This document shows, one piece after another, positions 49,601-61,600 of a stretch of DNA of 64,000 bases (positions within the stretch are counted from its first letter, which is position 1; each line of letters opens with the position of its first letter). The notes below the pieces were generated by a model. That model worked only from the letters and a program-made list of their open reading frames with translations, had not been told where the DNA came from and ran no database searches. The DNA lies in NCBI GenBank assembly GCA_037783415.1, contig JAZGTN010000176.1, positions 2,046,001 to 2,110,000 on the forward strand, in the 5' to 3' direction. This DNA comes from Leptasterias polaris. Taxonomy: Eukaryota > Echinodermata > Asteroidea > Forcipulatida > Asteriidae. The position numbers and the translations under genes were made by a program.

Positions 49601-52600
49601 GGTAGGATGTCAAACTTGGTTGCAATAAACTCATTCCTCTGGGGGAGTTTGAAGCTATCATAAAGACCGGCGTTCTTCCAGCTCTGTTGAGTAGAATTTT
49701 ATACCTATTTCATTACCACATAAGCCGATTGTGAGTTTGGTTCGACTAATGTCTGGTACAAATACATGTTTGGTCACAAGTGGCCGCTTATATTTGAATT
49801 ACTCATACGATAGACAGTTGCTTTGTCACACAGTTTGGGGCAAACTTTTGAATAGTTACGTACATGTAAGAGACGAAAAATACCCCAAAATAATTCTGAA
49901 TCGATGTGTACGACACACAATGGTACCAGGCTTTGCACATTTGGGTGTTGTTTTACAATAACTTGCCCTGAACCATGTAATGTAGCAAGGTTGTCTTTAG
50001 TCTGGGGAACCCAATTTGAGTAGTCACTTGTGACTATAATCAAGTCATTGTACCAGACATTATTTAAAAAACAAACTCGGAAGTTACTTATTGTTTCAAT
50101 TAAATTAAATTAATTGGAGAGGAGCAAAGTGAGTTGGGGAAGCACAGGCACCTGAATCTGGAGGTTGCAGGTTCAATTCCTGCTCCAGTCATTTTTTTTC
50201 TTTATTCACCCAATTTTTTTAAATTAAATTAAATTAAATTTAATTCAATTTATTATAAATGAAGCGTTTTTTCAAGGTGCATCTTACAATAAAAACACAG
50301 AGATATATTTGTAAAAAAGATAATAAGTAGTAAAGGATTTGGAGTACTACAAAGAGATTAACGGGACAAATTACACAGTGACAGAGTTTTTTTTACAACC
50401 ATCGTAAAGGACACAAACTAGGACGTAAACAAGCTCTGGTAATCACCAGTATTGTTTGACTGCTCAAGCCTGAATTCCATTTTCTGCACACAAGAGGGCC
50501 TAATTTCATGGCTCTGCTTACCGCCGAATTCTGCGCTTGCGATCACCATTCTCCGCTTACCGAGCAAGCGCTGAATTTCTGCGCTAGCTGTATAAGCATA
50601 GAAACCTGTGAAATACGCTTGACGTAAGCGCGGATATTCCCTGCTTCCGTAAGCGCTGATTCTTTGCTTACAGTAAGCAGAGCCATGAAATTGGGCCCGG
50701 CACATTAGTGCTAAGAGGCCATTTTATAAACTCTATTATCATCATGAAGATTTTATTTAGAAAAAAAGTAGAAATGAAAAATTCCTTGCATATCAAACTG
50801 CCTTGCATATAATTAGAAAAAATCAGTCTATAAACAGACTGTTTCTCGATCTCACATGTGTGTGATCTGAAAACTCAAACAATTTTGTGTACATGAGCAT
50901 TTGGTACACTTTTTATAGAGTGCCATATGCTTATTGTATGCAAATAAATAGATACAACCTGCAAAGCGGCATTGTAAAGGGATGACCTGAAAGGGGTGCA
51001 ACTTTTTCTTTTAAATATCAAGTAATAAACTACAAGGGAAACTGACTGGGTAGTTGTAGTTCAATTTCTGGGTGAATAAAGAAAAAAAATGACTGGAGCA
51101 GGAATTGAACCTGCAACCTCCAGATTCAGGTGCCTGTGCTTCCCCAACTCACTTTGCTCCTCTGCAAAGAATAACAAATTCTGCTGCCAGATTGGTTACC
51201 TGCACCAAAAAATCAGAGCACATTACACCCACTATTCGCTCTCTTCATTGGCTTCCAATTGACCAACATACCCGTTTCAAAATTCTGCTTCTCGTGTATA
51301 AAGCCTTCGTTCTTCTTCCACCGCTCATTTCCAGCTTTCCCCAGGACCCCGCACCATGACACGCTATGGCGATCGTGCCTTTTTGGTCATAGCTCCAACA
51401 CTTTGGAACAAGCTACCCACCCACATTCAAGCGGCACCTTCATTGGATACTTTCAAATCATTACTTAAAACCCATCTGTTTTGTCAATCTGATTAGTCTG
51501 GTTATAGCGCTCTATAAATGTTGTAATTATTATTTTTATTATTAACTCAGCCATCACAATACATAAGACGACATAACATTTCTTAGAAAATTGAATAATC
51601 ACCTCTAGGAGATCTTCCGGAATATGTTCTATTTTGTACTCGGTGCCGTACCACTTCTCAACAGAATCCGTGTTTCCCTCAAAATTCTTGGATATAACGG
51701 CAACCCTGGAAATAAAAAATTACAATTGTTGGTAGAGTTTGAGGTTTCACATGGATAACACAAGCTCAGAAGGGAAGCACTGTCAATATTTCAAAGAAAG
51801 GGGTTCTTATTCTGCACCTAAATATTTGACTCCGACTGAGATGTTTTGAGACGGCATGTACCACTAGGTCCCTCATTTAAACTTTATTCGCTACATGCAC
51901 GGAGCTGCCGTGTGCGTGTAGAGCCTCAATTTCATGCTTCCAATTGTATTGTATTTATGTATCTGTTTGGATAAAAGTGCCATTACATTACTGTGACAAT
52001 AGACTACGCGAGAATCTGGACTTTCGGGCACCTCGAATAGCAGCTACAGCATGTAATGTGGCAGTTGTTTTTGAAAAGAACTTGTCAAACAATGTTTTTA
52101 CAAATTTCACCCATTGAATATGAATAAAAAGAAGCTTATTTTAGAAATAAATAGTTAATCTTTGAAATTTTTTATTTTGACCTCAATTTCCGCTTCAGGT
52201 TTGACCAAAAAGAGCATGCAACTTTATTTAAAAACTAACTCGCAAATGGCTAATATTGAACATGGTACATACACAAGTTCTGAAGTGTCCATGTATCTAC
52301 CTGATAGTGTCTGGGGTTAATTTACTCAATATCATGTCAATGAGATCTGGTCTAAAGTCAGGCATCATGAAGGGTGCACTCAGGACCTCCTCCACTGGGT
52401 ATTCTCGCTGCAACAAAATCACAAACGGAAGGTTACTAATGATATTAGTAGGGCAGATAGGGCAAATGATAAAACTGTTCAAGTCTTGCATGTATTTGAA
52501 TTTATTTTTTTGTTCTTGAAAATTACTTGTTATTCGACTTTTTTCTTTTTCTTTTCAAAAGACAAGTCTGCAATGCTCTAATAACCATATATAGTTCTCA

Positions 52601-55600
52601 TGGCATACTCTAACTGTGCACAATTCCATTCTTGTATCATCAAAGGCACAATCCCATCACCTAAATGCAGCACTATATGAGATGGGAAACAAGGCAGAGT
52701 AACATGCTTACATCACCTGCTCAGGACTATAAGGTCATTAGTGCAATTTGAATTGGTTTCATTTAATTGCTTTTGCATTTTATGGAGCTCCTGGTAAATG
52801 GGGTTTATTGATCATGAGTGGTCCTCAAAGCATTTGTTTGGTAAACAGAAACATTCACTTTCTAAGTAAAACATATTTTTATAAACTTTCTAAACATTGT
52901 GGATGACTCCATGCAGAAACCAACCTAGTCCGCCATGACACGACCTTGCCTCATATAGACTAACGGGCAGGGAACGATACTGCAAACTGTCCAATAGTTA
53001 TCCATATTGGAGTCGAGTGTCGCGGCTATTTACATGGCAAAACAAAGGATGATACGTGATGCGTGTTCCACCAGTCAAATGACAATGATCTGTGTGTGTG
53101 TGTGTGTGTGTGTGGTATATTTGGGTTGAGCAAAGAAAAGTGACTAGAGCGGGATTTGAACCTGCGACCTCCGGATAAACGTGCAGAAGGTCACAGGCTC
53201 AAATCCCAGTCAGGTTAATTTTTTCTTTGTTTAACCCCAAAATGCTAAAAGTTTACCCAGTTAGTTTCCCTTGTGGCTATGTACTCACATGAAGCATGCT
53301 GGCTACTCGCGTTACATAACCAGCAGCTCTCTCCTTGTCTTTAAACTGAAACTTGAGGGCGTCTAGATCTCGGCACTCCTCATGCACCCACTCCTGAGGC
53401 CCTTCTTTGTGAAGGAGGTTCAGATACTGGAACATGTGGCTGATGATTTCCTCTACGTGGTCTAAGACAAAGAAGGAAAGGTGTTCATAAACAAGAGCAG
53501 ACTTAAAGTTTTACATATCTGTACCCATTTCTTAACTATACCCTTGTGGTTTATTATTTAATACCTGAGATAAAAAGTCGAAACCCCTTAAGGTGATCCC
53601 CTGGCTGCCGCTTCCCAGGTTGTATCATATACTTGGGTGTGATCCCTCGCTACACGGCAGCTATTGGTTATATGGCTTCTGACTGGCACCCCAAACAAAG
53701 ATATTGACAAAATAGGGAGACCGCCAACAAAGCTCAGTTGGTGGAGCGCCGGCACATTAATCTGGAGGTTGTTGATTCATATCCAGCTCTGGTCAATTTT
53801 TCTTTATTCAACCCCAAATTTATTACACACAAAAAGAAACAGTATTGAGAAAGAGAAAACAAGTGTTGGTAGTGAATCAATCCCTACCTTGGTCAGCAAT
53901 AGCTATACTTACCGATTCCTTCCTCACTGAGGTCAACATTTATAATGAAGAACATGAAACCTTTAGCTCCATCCTTGGCCCCGCCACACAGCGTGTTAAC
54001 CCAACCTTTTGACTTCAGCTCTGAGAGGAGACTACCCTCTCCCTCATGACCTACCAGATGACCTAGGTAGTGAGCTGGCTGTTGGAATAATTGGAATCAA
54101 ATAAATCTCAAATGGACCCAAAAGACCTTCACACTGCATTTTTGTCAGATTCCCTGTATACACAAGAACACTGATAGTTTGAATTCTCAATTTATAAAAA
54201 GTGACCAGACTATTTTCCCTTCCAGCCTCAGTTTGGTTCCATTGGTTTGAAGGGAAGAAAAACAAGATGGCTGCACCATGATAAAAGTCTACTGACCCAA
54301 TTCACCTGACGTTATTACAATAACCTTGGTTGGGCCATTTTGTTTACATTTCTCATGTTATAATGCCTGTTTCTGTTATTGTATTATTATCATTTTTTTG
54401 TATCTTTGAATAAAACATGGGAGGAGTAATAGGTGAAGACAAAAGCTCAGCTATACAGATGCAGCTGCCAGGGACATCGGGGTGCTCCCAGCTGATCTCC
54501 CCAACTTGATGAGGGATGGACAGGAATGGGAAAATCTCAACAAGATTCCGACCTTGGTCGGCTAGAGAGAGAGAGTGAGAGAGATTTCAGTGCAGTCACC
54601 CTGGTCGAACTTAATATTCTGCAAGGACAACAGCACCAGCACTTAAAACCATAGTATTCAGCACGGTATGAATGTATACTTTTGTTATCATTATTATTAT
54701 GTCTGACTGCCTTACCTTGGATCGGTAGTATTCCCTGAGATCTGGTATCGGGAAAGTGACATTGAGCTGTCGGATATCTTTCACTGGGACTACGTTACAT
54801 TTCACCTGGAACGTTAAAAATAATCAGTAAAAAAAAAAAAAGCAAAACAAAATTATGCTTACGAGAATAAGATTACCGGCCAAAATAACATTCAACATGT
54901 ACAAATTGTGACTGGTATCCTGCTCATTCGTGCTTAGTAGAAAATTGTCAAGCAATGTTTGTGGCTTAAGCAGCTCTATTATTTGGGCCCAGAAACTGTT
55001 AACACAGCATAGCTGTCAAAGATTGAACGAAAAATTATTTGGTTAATTTCTAGATTGTAACTTTGATATGGAAACAGCATGCTAGCAAAAGCTGCAACAG
55101 TTGTTTGACACAGTGATGTCGGCCCTTTAGCACGGTACTTCTGTGTGTATTTAAACCTCAATCTGCATGGAAGTCAGCATTGTGTCTGGGTTCATTTCCT
55201 GCACAAATTACCGCATATAGGGTCAATATGCACATATTTGGGGCTGAAATACACGAATTGCGCCCGATATACGCCAACCCCCCCCCCAAAAAAAAAAAAA
55301 AATCTAATAAAAAAAACCCCAAAATAAACAAATACAAAAAACCCCAAACCTAAACATTTAAAAATTTAAAATCATATCACAAAACCATTTCAAACACTCC
55401 ATATTGCCAAGCAGGGCTTTTAAAACCAAACATAATCATTGAGTTCACAAACTCTTCAAGAATCTCATTTCAATTCAGGGTGCTTAGGCCAAACTTGCAA
55501 AATTTGGGTAAAGAATGCTCCTATCCCTACCCCCCCCCCCCAAGTTTTGAAAAATCTTGGGGAGAACCCTGTGTCAGTTAATAAATTTCAACTGTACCTT

Positions 55601-58600
55601 CATTTGATCGTCTGTGAATGGATGCTGTGGCCACTGTGGAGGTGACACCTTCTTATTCATCACTTCAGAAAACAGAGGAACAACCATCTCAGCCAAGTCA
55701 TCCAGGGACTCTACCAAGAGGAAAGGACAAATTTAAACTTTTATAGTCTCAACCGGTTAAGAGTATTTCACTCATATATAGGTTTTGAGGCATTGCATGG
55801 TGAGGTATCAATGTATATTCAGTTTGTGGTAGCACCGTGTGTATTTTTCTAGTTTGCAGTGTAGATTACTTCTTTCACTCCTACCAATTTCCATGAAAAA
55901 TCTGTCTGTGTTTTTGAAAAACTTCCCTGTGTTTGGAAAGTTACCCTAAAGCCACCGGGATGATCTCAACCGGACTGAGGACTCAATCTTTCCCACAGTA
56001 TTATTTTCAGTGAAAATTCTGAATATTTTTAGTGATGAATTATTGAATTATTATGCAAATAACGAATGCGTATGAGTGCAATGGCGAGTTGAAATATAAA
56101 ACGTTCATTCAATGAGCCACAGCAGCAGTATTGAATGAACATACTAAATCTGTAAACACACACAAATATTCTCACCATTGCATAAATGCAAAACATTCAT
56201 TATTTATTTTATATAACATTCCAGTGGATCTATGACATTTGATTGGAGGAGAAAACTAAAAGAATAAACAAAGTGTACTATGGCATCCACTTAAAGGGTG
56301 TTCAGTACTGCTGTGTGTAATGCATGAGGTGGTTTAGCTTGCAATAGATCATCCATTAAGCCCCGCCTCCTTACGAGTTGACCAATCACAGCCGCGAAAC
56401 CCGATCACCATTAGTGCAAAGATCACCAAACGGCTCAAATGGTGATCAGATTTCGCAAGCCCCATGATGTTAGAGGAGTAGGTATCATGGAAGTTTAAAA
56501 CTCTTGTTTTCATACATACCTCTTCCTAGCACAGCAAGCCCCATGATGTTAGAGTAGTAGGTATGATGGAAGTTTAAAACTCTAGTTTTCATACATACCT
56601 CTTCCTAGCACAGCAAGCCCCATGATGTTAGAGGAGTAGTAGGTATGATGGAAGTTTAAAACTCTAGTTTTCATACATACCTCTTCCTAGCACAGCAAGG
56701 CCCATGATGTTGGAGGAGTAGTAGGTATGATGGAAGTTTAAAACTCTTGTTTTCATACATACCTCTTCCTAGCACAGCAAGCCCCATGATGTTGGAGGAG
56801 TAGTAGGTATGATGGAAGTTTAAAACTCTAGTTTTCATACATACCTCTTCCTAGCACAGCAAGCCCCATGATGTTGGAGGAGTAGTAGGTATGATGGAAG
56901 TTTAAAACTCTAGTTTTCATACATACCTCTTCCTAGCACAGCAAGCCCCATGATGTTGGAGGAGTAGTAGGTATGATGGAAGTTTAAAACTCTAGTTTTC
57001 ATACATACCTCTTCCTAGCACAGCAAGCCCCATGATGTTGGAGGAGTAGTAGGTTCCATGGAAATTTAGAAGCTCTTTTCTGACGTCAATGTCCTTCTCT
57101 GCTGGAATATTCAGAAGTGTTTCTTTGTTTCCTGCAACAACACAAAATGCGCAAAGCAGGTTTTATTATGATGCAAGACAGAATACAATCATGGTTAATT
57201 ATAATAGTAACAATATTTTTGGAGGCTAATCTTTACTCGCAGCTGAGACGCTAAATTGCGAAGGATGCGGATACAGCATGGTTGAGCCGCAGGCTAGAGT
57301 CAGCCACATCAAAAAATATATGGCCAAGGAGTACAGACAGAGATTTAATACAATTCAATTCAAGAAGACTTTTATTCCATACTCTTCCAGAAAGTACTAA
57401 TTGAGTACTGCCGTTACATTTGGGCTTGAGCTTCTGCCCGTCAGTTATCCTTACTAGATAGAGTGCAGAAGCATATTGTTAATCTTGTTGGTGAAGGGGT
57501 TGGAATCAACATTGCATCCTCTTTCCATTTCCAACCTTAGGTCTGTAGCCACCCTCTGTCTCTTCCACAGATATTTTCATGGTAAATGTGCCACCAGTGT
57601 GTCCGAACTGGTTCCTTTTATAAGAGTGTTTGAGCTTGAAACCAGGCTTTCTGCTTCTTCTCACCCATACACTCTTGCTTTGCTGAGATGTAGAACAAAG
57701 AGCCATTCCAACAGCTTTGTTTCACGTATTGCATCTCTTTGGAACTCCTTGCCTGGTGGATGTTTCCCTCCATCCTACAACCTATACTGTTTTAAGAGGA
57801 ATATAGCTCCTACCTTCAGCTCCCCTTCAGCATGACATTGATAATTAAAGACAATCGGTGTGTAAGAAAATAACAAAATCAATACAAAAGTGAATAACTG
57901 TATATCTATAAACATAATATCATGCTAGAAACTACATATAAGTTAGTAGGCAAGAACAATGTACACGGGAGTTGGCCGAGTGAAAGTGCTTGATTTTTTC
58001 AGGAGGGAGGAAAACTGGAAGGCCCGGAGAAAATCCTTGTGGTATAGGAGAAAACCACCGCACTACTCACTCACATATGGCCCTAGCCGGGAATCGAACC
58101 AGGTCCACAGTGGTCAGAGGCAAGTGCTTAACACACTCACCACCCATAACACCCTAATAAATTACAGCATGACGCTTCAAGGATCAGTGTACTCTAGTCT
58201 ATTCTAGTGAACACATACATCATGAGGTGTTGGATACAAATGTTTTGAGTTTGCCTCACCTGTATTGAATTTGGAAAACGGATGTTCCGGGTTGACTGTG
58301 GACTTCTCCAGTTGGTACAACCTCCACAGGTCTGCTTTCAGATTCTTCTCATTCTCTGAGTCCACTGCGTTGACCTCCCTCTCCTGGGAGTCTTGGTTGA
58401 AGAGAGGTGCGAGAAAGAACTGGGCAAACCTAAAGGGAGGTGGGGCAGAATAAAGATGATTTTCTTTCCCCTAATATAAACTGATAAAGTAGCTCTACAG
58501 ACAAGATGTTATGAGATGCCTGCTCCTCACACTACATGACCTGGCCTGGAATTTCATCTTTGAGAGGGGGCTACATGTAAGCCATTTTTCTTTTGCAAAG

Positions 58601-61600
58601 GGCACTTCCACTGGAGGATCTGAACGGTATTGGAACCTTTTGAAGGGGCACCAAAGCCATGCCATAGCCTCTGTGGGAATCCAAGCCTGTTCTGAGTTCT
58701 ACATAAGCAGGGCTTGGCTCGAGTCAGGACAGCTAATCTCAGTCCAGACCATTGAAGTCAATAGTTCACCAATAAAACAGCCATCATCATCCTGGGCAGT
58801 ATGCAGCCTGTGCTGCCAAGTACATGTATCTAATCAATCTAACCAAGCGAAAATCAATCACAAGAACCATCTCTGCCCTCAAAAGTACCCATTTACCCCC
58901 CTGAAGCAACCAAACTAAAGTGTGTTTCTCAAGGACAAAAGTTTCATGACCAGGATTGGAAACCACACCCTGGTGACTTAGCCACCAGAACATGAATTTA
59001 GCGCACTAGACCGCTCGGTCACAACACGCCATGCAACAATTTGATACGGGTGTGATTATAAATTCCCCGAAATGGACAGCGGTCTCCTCCTAGTCAAGAG
59101 ATAAAACATTCTGAACTTCCAGGGTGTTTTTATAAATGAAGCAGTAGACTTTTACAATGTGTGTTTCCCCCATACCCAACACGCTTATATTCTTGGACAG
59201 ACACTGGTTTCATTATACCTGTCCAGGGCTCCTTCAAGATGTTCATACGACACATCAAAGTAGAAGTTTGTGTGTTCCAGGCTTGTGTAGGCATTCGCAA
59301 AACCTCCATGCTGGTTCAGAAACTGAGAATGTTTAGCCCCCAAAACAAGAACAAAAACACAAACATTAATGATGCACCATTGTTTGAATGATGGGGAAGG
59401 GGGGGAAGGGGTGGCAAAATTGGCAAGGTGATACTCCATAAAATGTGAATTGCTTTTACATAACATGTAATATATTTTCATTTCCATTCTACTGTCTTGC
59501 ATGTTTTAAATCTAATTTCCTCAGTATCACATTTAACTTGATATGCTGCACACACAGATCCTTGTCATTTGATTGGTGGAACATGCGTATCTAAGCAACC
59601 TTTATTTTACCATGTATACTGCCCCGATGCTTAAATGACAAGGATCTATGTGTGAGTTATATAAAACAAATATTTAATGCACTCCGTTCCTGCATTGTCA
59701 CAAAAAAATAATAACTTGGTGAAATCTGTGTATTCCATTTCTCTTCTATAGTCCAGATTTTGCGACAGTGCACTTCTATGCATCCAATATTTGCATTATA
59801 TTCCACATGTGCATTGGAGCAAATCCATCTTAAATGAGTAGGATGTATACCGGAGTTATCAAGTCAAGACTCTCTTTGTAAGATCTACTTGCAAATAACA
59901 AGGGAGACCACACTTCTATCCTCACACATTTAATAAATAAATAGCAAAATTAAATGACACGCTAACTGATTACTCACCTGAGAATATGCGTTTTCTGAGG
60001 GATACTGAAACGAAAGCAGACAAAAAGTTCGACTCAGATTCCAGGTTTTCACAACATTGTAGAGGTAGGCAGTATCCGAATTAGCGGCTATAGCTACGGC
60101 TACGGCTGGATTGCTGTATCATCATGCGTTAAGTATAGGATTTCCTAATATAGCAACAGCCGTAGCCATAGCCATAGTCACCAATACGGCCATAGTCTCC
60201 AATTCCAGTCTAGTATATCCTTCTATAAGGACATTCAAGATAATAATAATAATAATAGTGGCTTCTTTAGTGCTCATATCCGTCACTCAGGCGCTTCAAC
60301 AGTCAGTATTTTACTCTAAGGTTTGTGGAGCTACGTTTTGAAGTATGAGACCTATTCCATTAAAGCACCATGTAATGGTTTACAAGGTGCTGTGGCGCAA
60401 TCTGCAGCCAATCAAACCAGGAACACCGGGGCAAACCCCTTCTCTTTTTGATAAGTGCACTGTTTTTTTTAAACGTGCGTTACACATGACACGGGACCAA
60501 CGGCTTTACGTTCCATCCGAAGGACGAAGCAATAATGGTTAAGTGGCTTGCTCAAGAACACAAGTGTCGCGACCAGGACTCGAAATCACACTCTGCTGAA
60601 CAGAAACACCAGAGCTTGAGTCTGGTGCTCTCTTATCCATTCGGCCACGACACGCCTACAAGATGTAAAGGGGTTACAGATTTCCTAAGGTTTTACTAAC
60701 TTTGGTGGCAGGCTTAACCAGTTCACTTTGGAGGATACAAGCAAAACACCTACGCAACAAGCAGTAGCGGTCTTACAAACTGGTGCTTGAGTTTCTGTCC
60801 ATGTTTGGCGGTAGTCATGTCATTACATTTGCAAACAATTACAATTCATCGCAATGAATGCTTTACAATACAAACAATCTGATTTGAAATATTTTTATTT
60901 GAGGAAGGTTTAGGTCAAATTAGTCTAATTTTCCAGGACTTGTCACCCATTTTTCTTAAAGTTGGCTAACAAACTCTAACCTCTCTGCCAGCCCTAAACA
61001 CCATCAGGAGTTTTCTAAGCACACTGCTAAATGCATCAAAAAACCTGCTTAATGCAGCAATGTGTAACCAGGTCACAAAGCAGCAGGATGTTGTATTGTG
61101 AACTTGACTGGCACTGGACATTTACCCTGCTAAATGTAACAAGAAGAAAAGAGTGGGTGACTAGGTCTTAAATGCCTATTAAAACCAGCAGGTAAGTGGC
61201 CATATGATAAAGGACCGAGCTGAAGGAGTTCCTTCATCGCGCGGCCACGACCCTGCAAGGTTTTCAACGGTCAGTCAAGACTGAGTCACCACTCTTTTAT
61301 TCTCATTAATATAAAATACCTTTCTGTTAAAAAAAATCCAAAAACCTTTTAAAGTTGAGAACAAATCCGACAGTTAAGCCTCAGCTTGCCTCGACTCTGA
61401 AGTGAATTTGTATCCACGTTGAGTGCTAAGTAGCTCCTCGCGCAAGTTTCAAACTTCGCACACATGTTTCAAACTTGCGCGAGCCAAATATGCAACTTAT
61501 CAACTTGGGCCGTGAGATTTATGCGCCTTGCAGAATCATCGGATATTGCCCACTTTGATTCAATGACGTCATATCATGTTTAAACAGACTGTGACCGGCG

